From Nephrocerus scutellatus (taxonomy: Eukaryota; Arthropoda; Insecta; Diptera; Pipunculidae): a DNA stretch of 64,000 bases. The notes under the pieces are model-generated. The model was given only the letters and a program-made list of their open reading frames with translations, made no database searches and had not been told where the DNA came from. The stretch spans positions 49,696,481-49,760,480 of the forward strand of contig OX352763.1 in NCBI GenBank assembly GCA_947095585.1, given 5' to 3'. A program made the translations under genes and the position numbers. This document shows, piece by piece, positions 11,541 through 22,443 of this stretch; the first letter of the stretch is position 1; every line of letters starts with the position of its first letter.

Positions 11541-11830
11541 CATATGTGTGCAAAGTTTGAACCGGGTAAATTTGAAAAAAAAAATAATAATATTAGAGCC
11601 CCTTTATTCAAAATGTTTACAAAAATGGTTGTCACCGGAGATACAAATGTGTAAAAATTTTTGTATGGGAGCCCCCGACTTTGGGGCCCGATCACTTCCG
11701 AATTTCAATAGGAATGGTTGACATTGGAGATACATACGTGTTCAAAATTTGAAGAAACTCGGGTCAATTTTGTAAAATATATTATGGAAGCCCCCTGAAC
11801 CCGGGGCCCGAGGGGCTCCAAATATATTTT
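11541..11830 (+). repeat. GGCCC dispersed tandem repeat, block 4
   Basis: Two to three units starting from the AAATTCTCTAAAAGGAGATA lead-in and ending in the GC core CCCGGGGCCCGAGGGGC. It lacks the terminal module and breaks off into a T/A-rich tract. Confidence 0.7.
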
Positions 11831-12161
11831 TATTTATTTTTTTACTTTTTTTTATTTATATATATATTAGCTGACCCGACAGACGTTGTCCTGTCCCACT
11901 TTCAATAAATTTGTTTGAGATCGTTTTGTGAACTTGTGAAAAGCTATTTGTTTTGCGATATCGCGTCACAGTATTAGTCACATCAGTATTAGCAGAAATA
12001 CCCGGCATTTCCCGGCTGTCCCATCCCACTGAAAATCATGGAATAGGTAGATAGATTGAAATGGAAGATAAAACTAAAGGGACGCCCCCTTTTTTGTGTT
12101 TTTTTTTGCTTGGGGAATTGACAGAAAAATTTTTGTTTATTAATATAAAAGCTGGTTTCAG
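11831..12161. other. AT-rich segment leading into the LTR cassette
   Basis: It begins with a T-rich and (TA)n tract, then TAGCTGACCCGACAGACG, a motif I associate with non-autonomous insect transposons, without a firm class. From about 12027 it matches the segment ahead of the cassette at 63.65 kb (GGTAGATAGATTGAAA, ACTAAAGGGACGCCC). The pyrimidine-rich acceptor just before 12162 belongs to the cassette. Confidence 0.4.
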
Positions 12162-12217
12162 AAAACTTCGTCGTCGTCAGCCCTGTCGAGTATGAGGGAA
12201 AAACCGAAAATAAACGC
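12162..12217 (+). other. Exon-like LTR cassette, copy 1 (56 nt)
   Basis: Bounded by a GGTTTCAG acceptor on the left and GTAAGTG donor on the right. It starts AAAACTTCGTCGTCGTCAG and ends with AACGC. Five other copies in this window keep the same boundaries. This looks like a non-coding exon in the leader of the A2 Ty3/Gypsy family; splicing is inferred from signals only. Confidence 0.55.
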
Positions 12218-12425
12218 GTAAGTGTTTATATATATATATATATAATATAAATACTAATCTAATTTTGCCGTAAATTGTTACGTTAATCCAAAGAAAGAAA
12301 AAAACTTCTTACTATAAAAGGGAAAAGTATTAAATACTTACCTATTTTTTGTTTATTGGAAAAAAAAGATAGATAACTTGTGTCAATTTTTTTAATGATT
12401 TAGTGGGAAAATCCTTACTATAAAG
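12218..12425 (+). repeat. A2-type AT-rich array fragment after the cassette
   Basis: A (TA)n run (12229-12246) is followed by slightly more than one unit of an AT-rich repeat with TTACTATAAA, AAATACTTACCT and TTTGTTTATTGGAAAA. The same units flank element B at 19.63-19.85 and 24.45-24.96 kb. It ends abruptly where gag homology begins. Confidence 0.55.
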
Positions 12426-13330
12426 ACCACCTTCAACTTGATGGTTCACCCGAAGGATTAGTTGTTGACAACTTCATTTATCAAGTTTATTCGTTAACAC
12501 AGCAAAGTCTGGACGGAAATTTTGGTCTACTATGCAGAAACGCACATGTTTTGTTTAAAGGTTTTGGAAATTTCACAGATCTCAACCGTATTTTACATGG
12601 GATGGTTTGGTCGATCAGTTACGTCAACAATATAAAGTCGATCTGATTACGATATTCGCGAATCTCGTCGAGGCCGATTTGACGATTTTTATGATTCCAT
12701 TGCCAGACTTACTGAACGATTACGATAACCCATAGCTGAATCAGATTTGGTGGAAATCTTGATAAGAAATTTCCGGCCTGACGTGCTCATGAGATCTTAC
12801 ATCCGTTTACGCCCTGCGCAAAGCTGTCTAATGACGCGAACGATTTTTGAATAAAGTTTATCGTAATTTCCCACCTGTACGAACGACTTATCCTAGACGT
12901 CAAGTGGCTGAGTTTATCCCAACGACTGGAGAAAACGCTCACCTGTGGACAATTTCACCGGGTCCGAATTTTCCCGTTAGCTTAGACAATTGATATTGAG
13001 GGCCACAGTTTTGATGTGTGTCTTGAGCCACGTCGAACATTCTGTTATGGCTGTGGTGCAACGAATACATATAAGCCTAACTTTAGACATTGTATCCAAA
13101 AGGGAAATGTGCCGAGGGGTGTGAACAAAACCACCAGCTCACACAGACGTCATTAGTAAACCCTCTTAGTTTAGACGATGCTATTAAACAGAAACTTTTA
13201 TCACCCAAGATGTGCATTCTGATAAAAGAACAATCATCTTCGGACGAAGATTCGTTAAACGTAGCGACTAATAAAAATTTATATCAAATTAGACCTTATT
13301 ATCTCCGTGTCAAGGAATATGAATATGTAA
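12426..13330 (+). pseudogene. A2 Ty3/Gypsy gag relic
   Basis: The nucleotide sequence follows A1 gag at 38.97-39.90 kb almost throughout, from the LQxDGSxEGLxVDNF region of the capsid domain to the nucleocapsid knuckles (FCYGCGATNTYKPNF, with the last Cys lost) and the conserved GNVPRGVNK segment. Several indels and stop codons break the frame; only 13090-13431 is open for over 100 codons. Gag would form the particle core. The 5' part is missing, since homology starts right after an LTR-type array. Confidence 0.8.
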
Positions 13331-14049
13331 CTGGACCTTATAGGACCATTTCCGAGATCGAAATCTGGACATATTGGATTACTGATTGTTCTAGACCATT
13401 TCACCAAGTTTCATTTTCTATTACCACTTAAAAAGTTCGTTGCGAAACCCAGCTGTTAGCAACGTATTTGATTGAGCACAACTTTACAGCACTTTAATCG
13501 CCACAAGCGAATGTGTCTGAGTGGGTTAATAGATCGCTTATTGCTGCTATTCGGACTTTTATCTGTAACGACCAGTCTGAATGGGATGTTAATCTCTGAC
13601 ACATAAGTTGCTCACTACGAAGCTCGGTGCATACCTACACGGGATTTTCACCTTATTTCTTGACTTTTGGTCAGAACATGATCGTACACGGGGAAAGCTA
13701 TAAACTGTTACGTAACTTGGAAATGCTGGAACCGCCGGATACCTTTATATATCAAGAGGACGGGCTAGTACAGGTGCGTGTCAAGGCCAAGCAGAATATG
13801 GAGAATGCCTATGACCTAAATGAACGCATTTACAACACTCGAACAAGACACATAGATTTTCGGGAGGGCCAAGAAATATATCGTCGTAACTTCGCTCAGA
13901 GCAATTGGCAGAAAGGGTTTCACGCCAAACTGGCGCCTACTTTTATGAAAGCTCGAATAAAGAAAAAGCTGGAAAAATGTTATTATGATCTGGAAGATGT
14001 GCGAGGCAAAGCTATAGGTACATTTCATGCTAAGGATATGAAACAGTGA
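13331..14049 (+). pseudogene. A2 Ty3/Gypsy integrase relic after a large internal deletion
   Basis: From 13335 the DNA encodes GPFPRSKSGHIGLLIVLDHF in shifting frames, the integrase core with its first Asp. Protease, reverse transcriptase and RNase H are absent, so gag is joined to integrase. At 13627-14049 a 140-codon frame gives the C-terminal part (GFSPYFLTFGQNMIVHGESY to GKAIGTFHAKDMKQ), closely like A1 at 41.97-42.39 kb. Stops and frame changes near 13430-13620 make it inactive. Confidence 0.85.
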
Positions 14050-14334
14050 AATTCGCTCTCGTTGTACTTGTCGCCTTTTTCAGTCCTCTCGCTGTTCTTG
14101 GTTCCAATGCAGAAATTTTTCCGCAAAAACATGCAATGGACAAATAATTAAGTAAATAAGTAAGTAAATTGAATTAAGCCTAAAACATGTATGTCTCGTT
14201 TCATTTCCTGGGTTCATTTGTGCGTGACCTAAGATTTCTCTCTCTCTCTCTCTCCACCACCAAAACCATGTCGACTGCGCAGCACACACCGCACACAGTC
14301 ATTAACAAGAACGACGGTATCTGATGCTACTGTA
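14050..14334 (+). repeat. A2 LTR front part with (TC)n microsatellite
   Basis: After the integrase stop the DNA resembles an A-type LTR front (CAGAAATTTTTCCGCAAAAA), matching 16.6 and 58.4 kb, with a deletion of about 400 bp relative to 16674-17075. A (TC)n run lies at about 14231-14254. There is no gene. Confidence 0.55.
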
Positions 14335-15035
14335 AGAAATTAAAAAAATGTATAAGGGCCTTGCGGCCGAACCCGGGGCCCGATCACTACCAAATTTTAG
14401 AAAAAGTATTGTTTATTGGGTATACACATGTGTGTAAAATTTGAAAAAAATCGGGTAATTTTGATTTTAAATTTGTATGGGAGCCCCACGAACCCGGGGC
14501 CCGATCACTTCTAAATTTTAAAAGATAGTATTGTTACTGGAAATACACATGTGTACAAAATTTCAGGAATTTCAGGGGTTTTAGGAAGTGCGTTAAAAAT
14601 AGATAATTAAAAAAAAAATTTGTATGGGAGCCCCCCGACCCCGGGGCCCGATCGCTTCAAAAAATTTACAAAAAGTTTTGTCCATCGGAGATACACATGC
14701 GTATAAAATTTGAAGAAATCGGGAACTTTTTTCATAAAATTTGTATGGGTGCCCCCCTGACCCAGGGGCCCGATCTCTCCAAAATTTTTACAAAAAGTGT
14801 TTTCCAGCGGAGATACACATTTGTATAAAATTTTAAAAAAAACGGGTAAATTTTTTAAAATATTTGTATGGGAGCCCCCCGACCCCAAGGTCCGAGGGGC
14901 CTCAAATTTTAATAGAAAGTATTGTCACCGGAAATATACATTTCAATAAAATCGGGCTATGAGAAGTGGGTTAAAAATTTATCAGAAAATCTGACCAGCA
15001 AGCCACCCAGCCAGCCACGTACACGCGAAGTTAAG
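14335..15035 (+). repeat. GGCCC dispersed tandem repeat, block 5, with terminal module
   Basis: Six units, with clear GACCCCGGGGCCCGATC cores at about 14637-14653 and in neighbours, followed by the terminal module (TCGGGCTATGAGAAGTGGGT, a CCAGCCAGCCAC run, CGCGAAGTTAAG). It sits inside the A2-type LTR. Confidence 0.75.
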
Positions 15036-16068
15036 CGAGAAACGTAAGATATGGTAGTGGGAAACCGAAAAAATGTTATATGGATTTTGCTCTTTAGTTG
15101 ATTACTAATACAAAAACATTTGGGATTTTTCTAAGCATGTATCTGTGTATGATCGGAACAGTAGGGCTTGTATGATTTTTTTTCTCATGTACCACGGGTA
15201 CTATTATTTCTTTGTGCGAATGCAAACGACTTGATATACAAGTGTTTTTTTATTTATTGTGCTTTGTTTTTTTATGTATAATCCTGCTGCAGTGTGAAAC
15301 CACGGAAAATGTCCGAATCCCATAAATGTGATGATTTAAAGAAAAAATATAAAATATTCTGAAAAGAAAAAAAAAATGGTGGCTTGAAGACGCTGATCTA
15401 GAAATTGACCACCATTTTGTAAGGTGTGCGACGGCGCTTAATAGAAGCGAGGTCTGCCCGCTCTGATCGTTCTATACCTCACTCAGACATGCTCTGCCTT
15501 AACTTATCAAAAAAATCCTATCTTTCATCTGTAAAGTTAGTGAATTACAAAAAAACCCAACTATAAAATTATTTAACATCAGCAATCAACAGAGGTGTCA
15601 GTCACCAACATCACACGCACACACACCTACCTATATATATATATGTAGGTAGACAACTTGCATAACTTTATGCTATGAATCCTGGAATTGTTGTAATACG
15701 CATAGTTGTGGCATTTATGTTGCACCACCCCCAAGTTTGTTACTCTTCTACATCTTTGCACATACATTCACTTACACCAAACGGATCACTGCGTCGATTT
15801 TAGAGAAATTTAGAATCAATACGGATAGTAACTTTTCTATTCAAAGAAGAAGAGAGAAGAAAGGAAGAGGGCCTTAACCTACTTCACCGAGCACCCGTCA
15901 TCATTGACAGAACGATTTATTTATTTGGTTTCTTCTCTTTTCGTTTGGACTCTAAATATTGTTTTTTTGTTTTGGTTCGTTGTAATGTAAGAATTTTGTT
16001 GTGCAGAAAATCATGGAATAGGTAGAGAGAGTGAAACGGTAGAATTGAAAGAAAAATTTTTGTTTCAG
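15036..16068 (+). repeat. A2 LTR middle part with conserved hairpin
   Basis: This non-coding segment is shared with 17.85-18.88 kb and, from about 15290, with 63.02-63.77 kb. It contains a short ORF (ATG near 15309, 17 codons) and a perfect 10 bp inverted repeat, AAAATGGTGG at 15373-15382 and CCACCATTTT at 15409-15418. CA-rich and TA-rich runs occur near 15610-15650. Confidence 0.6.
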
Positions 16069-16124
16069 AAAACTTCGTCGTCGTCAGCGCTGCCGAGGAT
16101 GAGGGAAACACCGAAAATCAACGC
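16069..16124 (+). other. Exon-like LTR cassette, copy 2 (56 nt)
   Basis: The acceptor is TTTTTGTTTCAG, the donor GTAAGTG, and the body is like the copy at 12162. It is nearly identical to the copy at 18885, as expected from the tandem duplication. Confidence 0.55.
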
Positions 16125-16434
16125 GTAAGTGTTAAAATTAAAATTGTTCGTGTAAATTCTCTATTTGATACACAAAGTGCAAAAGGAGCCTCCTTGATCA
16201 CTCCAAAATTTAAAAAAAAGTGTTTCCATCGGAGATACACATGTCTATAAAATTTAAAAAATTGGGGCTAATTTTTAAAAATTAATATGAAAGCCCCTCG
16301 GCCTTGGGGCCACTTCAAAATTTGTACAAAAGGCGTTGTCCATAGGATTAAACATGTGTGTATACAATTTAAAGAAAATCACATGTGTATAAAATTTGAA
16401 GAAAATCGGGTACTTTTTGTAAAATATTTCTATT
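16125..16434 (+). repeat. GGCCC dispersed tandem repeat, block 6 (truncated)
   Basis: Two and a half units that match 18.94-19.46 kb. Part of one unit is missing at 16380, where AAAATC is joined directly to ACATGTGTATAAAATTTG. The block is cut at TATTTGG, where integrase sequence begins. Confidence 0.7.
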
Positions 16435-16577
16435 TGGCAGAAAGGGTTTCACGCCAAACTAGCGCCTACTTTTATGAAAGCTCGAATAAAAAAAAAGCTG
16501 GAAAATTGTTATTATGATCTGGAAGATGTGCGAGGCAAAGCTATAGGTACATTTCATGCTAAGGATATGAAACAATG
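16435..16577 (+). pseudogene. A2 integrase 3' fragment, duplicated
   Basis: The last 48 codons or so of the A2 integrase (FHAKLAPTFMKARIKKKLE to the stop) are repeated here by the tandem duplication. It has no start and no catalytic part. It differs from the first copy by only a few bases. Confidence 0.85.
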
Positions 16578-17158
16578 AAATTCGCTCTCGTTGTACTTGT
16601 CGCCTTTTTCAGTCCTCTCGCTGTTCTTGGTTCCAATGCAGAAATTTTTCCGCAAAAACATGCAATGGACAAATAATTTTTGCAAACCGTTTGTTAGCAA
16701 GAATTCCAGTGCTGGAAATGTATAAGAGCATGGCCAATATGCGTTCTGACTGCGCGCTATTCCCTTTTCCCTTCGTCAGGCTTATGCCCAACCAAAGATG
16801 CGGTTTCAGCTGGAATACGTGATGCGATGCAAAACCTTCTCTATAGAAAGCCCAACTGTACGCATACAATTGCTGTAAACCAATCCCAAACGCGTCTGTG
16901 TTTGTGGGATGTGAATACAGTGTACAAATAAAAAATAACCCATAAAAATTTTTCATCTAAATTCTCTAATCTGAACTAATTTATGAAACCCCAAATGACA
17001 GAATATTGTGAAAACTTGTTCTATTTGTCAATTGATATCGACAACAAAAAACGACATCAATAAAAATACAATTCAGGAAATAAGTAAGTAAATTGAATTA
17101 AGCCTAAAACATGTATGTCTCGTTTCATTTCCTGGGTTCATTTGTGCGTGACCTAAGA

Positions 17159-17198
<40 letters not shown>

Positions 17199-17277
17199 CC
17201 ACCAAAACCATGTCGACTGCGCAGCACACACCGCACACAGTCATTAACAAGAACGACGGTATCTGATGCTACTGTAA
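16578..17277 (+). repeat. A2 LTR front part with (TC)n microsatellite
   Basis: Contains the segment also found at 58.42-58.64 kb (ATAAGAGCATGGCCAATATG, CTGACTGCGCGCTATTCC). At 16935 there is an ACCCATAAAAATTTTTCAT lead-in identical to that before GGCCC blocks, but no units follow. A (TC)n run of about 17 repeats lies at 17163-17196. Confidence 0.55.
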
Positions 17278-17850
17278 GAAATTAAAAAAATGTATAAGGG
17301 CCTTGCGGCCGAACCCGGGGCCCGATCACTACCAAATTTTAGAAAAAGTATTGTTTATTGGGTATACACATGTGTGTAAAATTTGAAAAAAATCGGGTAA
17401 TTTTGATTTTAAATTTTCTATGGGAGCCCCACAAACCCGGGCCCGATCACTTCTAACTTTTAAAAGATAGTATTGTTACTGGAAATACACATGTGTACAA
17501 AATTTCAGGAAAATCGGGTTTTAGGAAGTGCGTTAAAAATAGATAATTAAAAAAAAAATTTGTATGGGAGCCCCCCGACCCCGGGGCCCGATCGCTTCAA
17601 AAAATTTACAAAAAGTTTTGTCCATCGGAGATACACATGCGTATAAAATTTGAAGAAATCGGGAACTTTTTTCATAAAATTTGTATGGGTGCCCCCCGAC
17701 CCCAAGGTCCGAGGGGCCTCAAATTTTAATAGAAAGTATTGTCACCGGAAATATACATTTCAATAAAATCGGGCTATGAGAAGTGGGTTAAAAATTTATC
17801 AGAAAATCTGACCAGCAAGCCACCCAGCCAGCCACGTACACGCGAAGTTA
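17278..17850 (+). repeat. GGCCC dispersed tandem repeat, block 7, with terminal module
   Basis: Five units and the terminal module, equivalent to 14335-15035 with one unit removed cleanly between GGTGCCCCCC and GACCCCAAGG. Confidence 0.75.
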
Positions 17851-18884
17851 AGCGAGAAACGTAAGATATGGTAGTGGGAAACCGAAAAAATGTTATATGG
17901 ATTTTGCTCTTTAGTTGATTACTAATACAAAAACATTTGGGATTTTTCTAAGCATGTATCTGTGTATGATCGGAACAGTAGGGCTTGTATGATTTTTTTT
18001 CTCATGTACCACGAGTACTATTATTTCTTTGTGCGAATGCAAACGACTTGATATACAAGGGTTTTTTTATTTATTGCGCTTTGTTTTTTTATGTATAATC
18101 CTGCTGCAGTGTGAAACCACGGAAAATGTCCGAATCCCATAAATGTGATGATTTAAAGAAAAAATTTAAAATTTTCTGAAAAGAAAAAAAATGGTGGCTT
18201 GAAGACGCTGATCTAGAAATTGACCACCATTTTGTAAGTTGTGCGACGGCGCTTAATAGAAGCGAGGTCTGCCCGCTCTGATCGTTCTATACCTCACTCA
18301 GACATGCTCTGCCTTAACTTATCAAAAAAAATCCTATCTTTCATCTGTAAAGTTAGTGAATTACAAAAAAACCCAACTATAAAATTATTTAACATCAGCA
18401 ATCAACAGAGGTGTCAGTCACCAACATCACACGCACACACACCTACCTATATATATATATGTAGGTAGACAACTTGCATAACTTTATGCTATGAATCCTG
18501 GAATTGTTGTAATACGCATAGTTGTGGCATTTATGTTGCACCACCCCCAAGTTTGTTACTCTTCTACATCTTTGCACATACATTCACTTACACCAAACGG
18601 ATCACTGCGTCGATTTTAGAGACATTTAGAATTAATACGGATAGTAACTTTTCTATTCAAAGAAGAAGAGAGAAGAAAGGAAGAGGGCCTTAATCTACTT
18701 CACCGAGCACCCGTCATCATTGACAGAACGATTTATTTATTTGGTTTCTTTTCTTTTCGTTTGGACTCTAAGTATTGTTTTTTTGTTTTGGTTCGTTGTA
18801 ATGTAAGAATTTTGTTGTGCAGAAAATCATGGAATAGGTAGAGAGAGTGAAACGGTAGAATTAAAAGAAAAATTTTTGTTTCAG
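17851..18884 (+). repeat. A2 LTR middle part, second copy, with hairpin
   Basis: Matches 15036-16068. The inverted repeat AAAATGGTGG / CCACCATTTT is at 18188-18197 and 18224-18233. No gene is recognised. Confidence 0.6.
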
Positions 18885-18940
18885 AAAACTTCGTCGTCGT
18901 CAGCGCTGCCGAGGATGAGGGAAACACCGAAAATCAACGC
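18885..18940 (+). other. Exon-like LTR cassette, copy 3 (56 nt)
   Basis: Acceptor TTTTTGTTTCAG and donor GTAAGTG bound the same 56 nt as copy 2. It is followed by the same GTTAAAATTAAAATTG spacer. Confidence 0.55.
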
Positions 18941-18989
18941 GTAAGTGTTAAAATTAAAATTGTTCGTGTAAATTCTCCATTTGATACAC

Positions 18990-19630
18990 AAAGTGCAAAA
19001 GGAGCCCCATTGATCACTCTTAAATTTAAAAAAAAGTGTTTCCATCGGAGATACACATGTCTATAAAATTTAAAAAATTGGGGCTAATTTTTAAAAATTA
19101 ATATGAAAGCCCCTCGGCCTTGGGGCCACTTCAAAATTTGTACAAAAAGCGTTGTCCATAGGATTAAACATGTGTGTATAAAATTTAAGGAAAATCGGGT
19201 AAATTTTTAAAATTTTTATTGGGGCCTTCCGTCACCGAGGCCCGATCACGCCAAAATGTTTACAGAAAGTGTTGTCCGCCGGAGACACACTCGCGTATAC
19301 AATTTTAAGATAATTTGCAACTTTTTTTAAAAAATTTGTATGGGTGCCCCCCCCCCCGGGGTCCAATCACTCCCAAATTTTTACAAAAAGTGTTTTCCAT
19401 TGGAGATACACATGTGTATAAAATTTGAAGAAAATCGGGTACTTTTTGTAAAATATTTGTATTTGGAGCCCCCCCCCCCCCGACCACGCGGCCCGAGGGA
19501 CCCCAAATTTGTGCAAAAACATGTGTGCAAAATTTCAATAAAATCGGGCTTTAGGAAGTGGGTTAAAAATTGATCACAAGATTTGGTGTGCCAGCTAGCC
19601 AGCCAGCCACTGGCAAGTGAAGTTAATATA
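18990..19630 (+). repeat. GGCCC dispersed tandem repeat, block 8, with terminal module
   Basis: About five units, two with long C runs in the core (near 19349-19358 and 19470-19481), then the terminal module (TCGGGCTTTAGGAAGTGGGT, AGCCAGCCAGCCAC, GTGAAGTTAATATAG). Confidence 0.75.
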
Positions 19631-19850
19631 GATAAATAATAAAAAGGGAAAAGTATTTAATACTTACCTATACAATTTTTTTGTTTATTGGAAAAGAAAG
19701 ATAACTTTGTTTGATATTTTTTTTCTTAATGATTTAATGGAAAAATCCTTACTATAAAGAGAAAAAAAGTATTAAGATATTTAATACTCACCTATATATG
19801 TATATATATTTTTTTTTGAACAAAAAAGATCAATCTTTTACCAATCAATA
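19631..19850 (+). repeat. A2-type AT-rich array, left of element B
   Basis: Two units with AAAAATCCTTACTATAAAGA and AATACTTACCTATA, like 12.3 kb. The array stops where the LTR of element B begins and resumes at about 24.45 kb. Confidence 0.6.
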
Positions 19851-20066
19851 ATTTATTTCCAATTGGAATGTCTAGTCGCGGCATTTTATATGCACGCAAC
19901 CAGGTCACTTCAACTATAGCATGGGAAATACGATCGCTGTGCTGTTGACGACCGACGATGACTGGAAAGACAAACGAAATAGTATACGGCAAGAATGTGT
20001 TCATCACTTTGCTTGCCTCATTACAACATGTGTCAGTGACACCACGAAAATTAAAGAGTGGCCCAT
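19851..20066 (-). repeat. Element B 3' LTR
   Basis: It follows the integrase C-terminus on the minus strand and shares blocks with 24363-24440. The full LTR limits are uncertain because one copy has internal deletions. Confidence 0.5.
19884..19891 (-). promoter_or_regulatory. TATA box candidate in element B LTR
   Basis: The minus strand reads ATATAAAATGCC here, about 28 bp ahead of GACATTCC, which resembles an arthropod initiator. The other LTR copy has lost this part. Confidence 0.35.
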
Positions 20067-20640
20067 GGCTTCATACAGTCGGCTGCTGTTGATTTTTTAT
20101 TCGGACCTTCATGCTGCCCCACCTTTCGGACGTCATACCTGTCTCTTCCTTTTACTTTCGTCACCTCATATGGCCCGAAGTACTTCACATGTAGCTTCAG
20201 CCAAACTGAGTCCTCATTATAGCGACCAGGTCGCCCACTCTGTGTGATCTGGATGCCTTTTCTGTCATAGGTCCTCCTATTCTCCTCTTGTACTTTTGCG
20301 ATCTGTTGTTTAGCGGCTTGCCTTACTTCGTATCACCGATTTTCGAAGTTGTCCCTCATCACATCCTCCAGTAGTGCTCGCAGTTCATGGCTACCCTATC
20401 TTCTCATTATTGTCCCAAACATGAGTTGGAACGGACTGCGCTGGGTGCTTCAGGATACGGCCGAGTTAATAACACTTTGAACCCTGCTCACATGCTTGTG
20501 CCACTTCCTGGGATCATCCACCGACAATTTTGTGTGGATCTCAATGATGATCCTGTTCATCCGCTCCACCTGACCGTTGCTTCCTTAAACGCAGTAGAGG
20601 TAAGGGTAGCCAGGACGCCTTCGACGCAGCTGCCTAGCCT
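20067..20640 (-). pseudogene. Element B integrase C-terminal relic
   Basis: On the minus strand, 20640-20390 encodes ERMNRIIIEIHTKLSVDDPR and SPFQLMFGT, the stretch after the catalytic Glu of Ty3/Gypsy integrase. 20330-20070 encodes the C-terminal module with HVKYFGPYEVTKVKGRDRYD. The GPY motif is typical of Ty3/Gypsy. Stops and at least one frame change interrupt it. The zinc finger and first core Asp should lie between this and the RNase H, but are missing. Confidence 0.75.
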
Positions 20641-21841
20641 AGGGATGAAGTAGTCCTGTTTGCAAATAGCTTCCACCTTTCGTGCACCGACCCTGTTCGT
20701 GGATCCCTCTCAATATTTCTTTCTGCATGGACTTCGGGATTACCAGCAGATGTGCTCCACCTTCAAACTTGTAGAGGACGTCATTCCTTAACTCATAATC
20801 TTTGTAGTTTCCTGTTGCTGCAAGGATTTCCATCACCAGCTGGCAATACTCGTCTTTGCCTTGCGCTACTTTGAATTTAAGCAGGATGCTCTCCTCGATT
20901 CTCATCACTACTGAGTATCTACTCAGCGCATCGACATGCCGCATCGCCGCTCCCGCCCGGTGTACCACCTTCATGTTGTATTCTTGGAGCATGATGGCCC
21001 ACCTAGCCACCCTCGGACAGAGATCTTTCTTCGTCATTGTTGCTTGGAATACTTTGCAGTCAGTAGCCACAGTGAAGTAAATCCCCAATAAGTACAAACG
21101 CTGCTTCTGAAGACACTTTATGATGGCAAACACCTCTAATTCGTAGCTTTTATAATTTTTTTCGGATGCCGCCGTTTTAAAGCTTAGGTAAAAAATTGGA
21201 TGGAATTCGTTGTCCTCGTGTTTCTGCAGCAATACTCCCCCGTATCCGATCAAACTTGCGTCCGTATGAAGCTCGGTGTGCAATGCAGGATTGAACAATT
21301 GTAATACTGGTTCATAACACAGACATGACTTCATTGTGTTGATCGCAGTTTCCTGTTCTTCTCCAATGACAAATTTCGCTGACTTGCACAATATGTCTGA
21401 AAGCGACTTAGCGATTTGTGAGTACCCTAGGACGAACTTTCGAAAAAATCCCGTCAATCCAAGGAAAATCTGGATTTGTTTTACATTGCCTGGTATCGGG
21501 AACTTCTGCAAAGCGTTTAACTTCTCCATTTCCCACTTAATCACCAACCCGTAATCTGCTGCTACTTCTAACACGCCATCCAGCTTCTCCAACACCTCCT
21601 CCTCGTCTTTGCCATAGATTATGATGTCGTCTACGTACAGTAATAAGTATCCCTTCAGAACCAGGTGTCGGAATGTTTGGTCGATGATACGCTGGAACGT
21701 GGCTGTTGAATTGCACAGGCCAAAAGGGACTCTCCGAAATTCAAACTGGCCGTCTGGTGTTACGAACGCCGTATATTTCCTGCTGCTCTCTGCGACGTCT
21801 ACGTGAAAGAACCCGTTCCTGAGATCCAAAGTAATGAACAT
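20639..21841 (-). pseudogene. Element B reverse transcriptase and RNase H (400 aa)
   Basis: An open frame on the minus strand. It begins in the palm with FITLDLRNGFFHV (first catalytic Asp), then FRRVPFGLCNSTATFQRIID and LLYVDDIIIYG (catalytic Asp pair). There follow FLGLTGFFRKFV, the RNase H start HTDASLIGYGGVLLQ and VDALSR at its end. About 30 residues seem deleted after the thumb start (GLVIKWEMEKLNALQKF). The finger domain is separate upstream, so the protein is truncated at both ends and unlikely to be active, though the long frame suggests a fairly young relic. Confidence 0.85.
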
Positions 21842-22089
21842 CTTTGCATTACGATATTCATCTCAGTACACGACTTGGCTGGTCTTCTCGGTACGTATGA
21901 TTTTACTGTATCTTCGATGCGTGCTCTATAATTCTCGCTGACTACTCGCAATTCGTTGCCTTTTCGCTTGCATTCCGTTACTTCTATGTCGAATATGTTG
22001 TTCTCCTCCAATTCGTACGCTTTTAATTTTTCGTCTATGCTGGCATCTTTACTCGATACGATTTTCCCAGCTCTATCAAGATGTCCACG
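21799..22089 (-). pseudogene. Element B protease to RT linker fragment
   Basis: Short frames on the minus strand, including 21799-22011 (NIFDIEVTECKRKGNELRVV, then ENYRARIEDTVKSY). The place suits the region between protease and reverse transcriptase fingers, most of which is deleted. I can name it only by position. Confidence 0.4.
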
Positions 22090-22443
22090 TTACTCAAAAA
22101 GTCCTCTCCCAATAATATCTTGTCGCGAAGCCACTGATCTGGTATCACCTGAAAACGGATCCAAGTTTTGCTCCTTGAATTTCTCTTTGAAATGCATTTC
22201 ACTTTGATGCATTAATGAGACGTCACTTCCATTGTCGATGAATGCGTGGTGTAGTTTTCCGCTGATGTTGATCTTGACAAGGCTATCATCGGACTTGATG
22301 CGATGCGCCTGGCTTATGTTCCTTGACAGTGAGGGTGTTTCTGCCTTCAACGGGCCATTCGGTGATATGTGTCCGAACTGGTTACACTTAAAGCAACGCA
22401 TACCTTTGGCTTTATCTGGGCAAGCTTGAGCCAGATGTGACAA
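22090..22443 (-). pseudogene. Element B nucleocapsid knuckle and protease relic
   Basis: The minus-strand frame starts at the end of one zinc knuckle and continues with CFKCNQFGHISPNGP, a CCHC knuckle whose final Cys has become Gly. About 40 residues later comes HHAFIDNGSDVSLMH, the retroviral-type protease active site with DNGS where DTGS or DSGS is usual. Both changes point to loss of function. It overlaps the gag frame at 22347-22443. Confidence 0.7.

Larger units (their letters stand above)
13906..16434 (+). repeat. Imperfect tandem duplication, unit 1 (2.5 kb)
   Basis: Starts inside the integrase relic at TGGCAGAAAGGGTTTCACGC and ends in a GGCCC repeat unit. The next base begins the same integrase fragment again. 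Compared with unit 2 it lacks about 400 bp after 14137 and carries one additional GGCCC unit near 14750-14860. Confidence 0.8.
16435..19463 (+). repeat. Imperfect tandem duplication, unit 2 (3.0 kb)
   Basis: Repeats 13906-16434 from the integrase fragment through the LTR-like middle, cassette and GGCCC units. The junction shares TTTGG with the unit end. It carries about 400 bp (16674-17075) absent from unit 1, a longer (TC)n run, and one fewer GGCCC unit. Confidence 0.8.
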
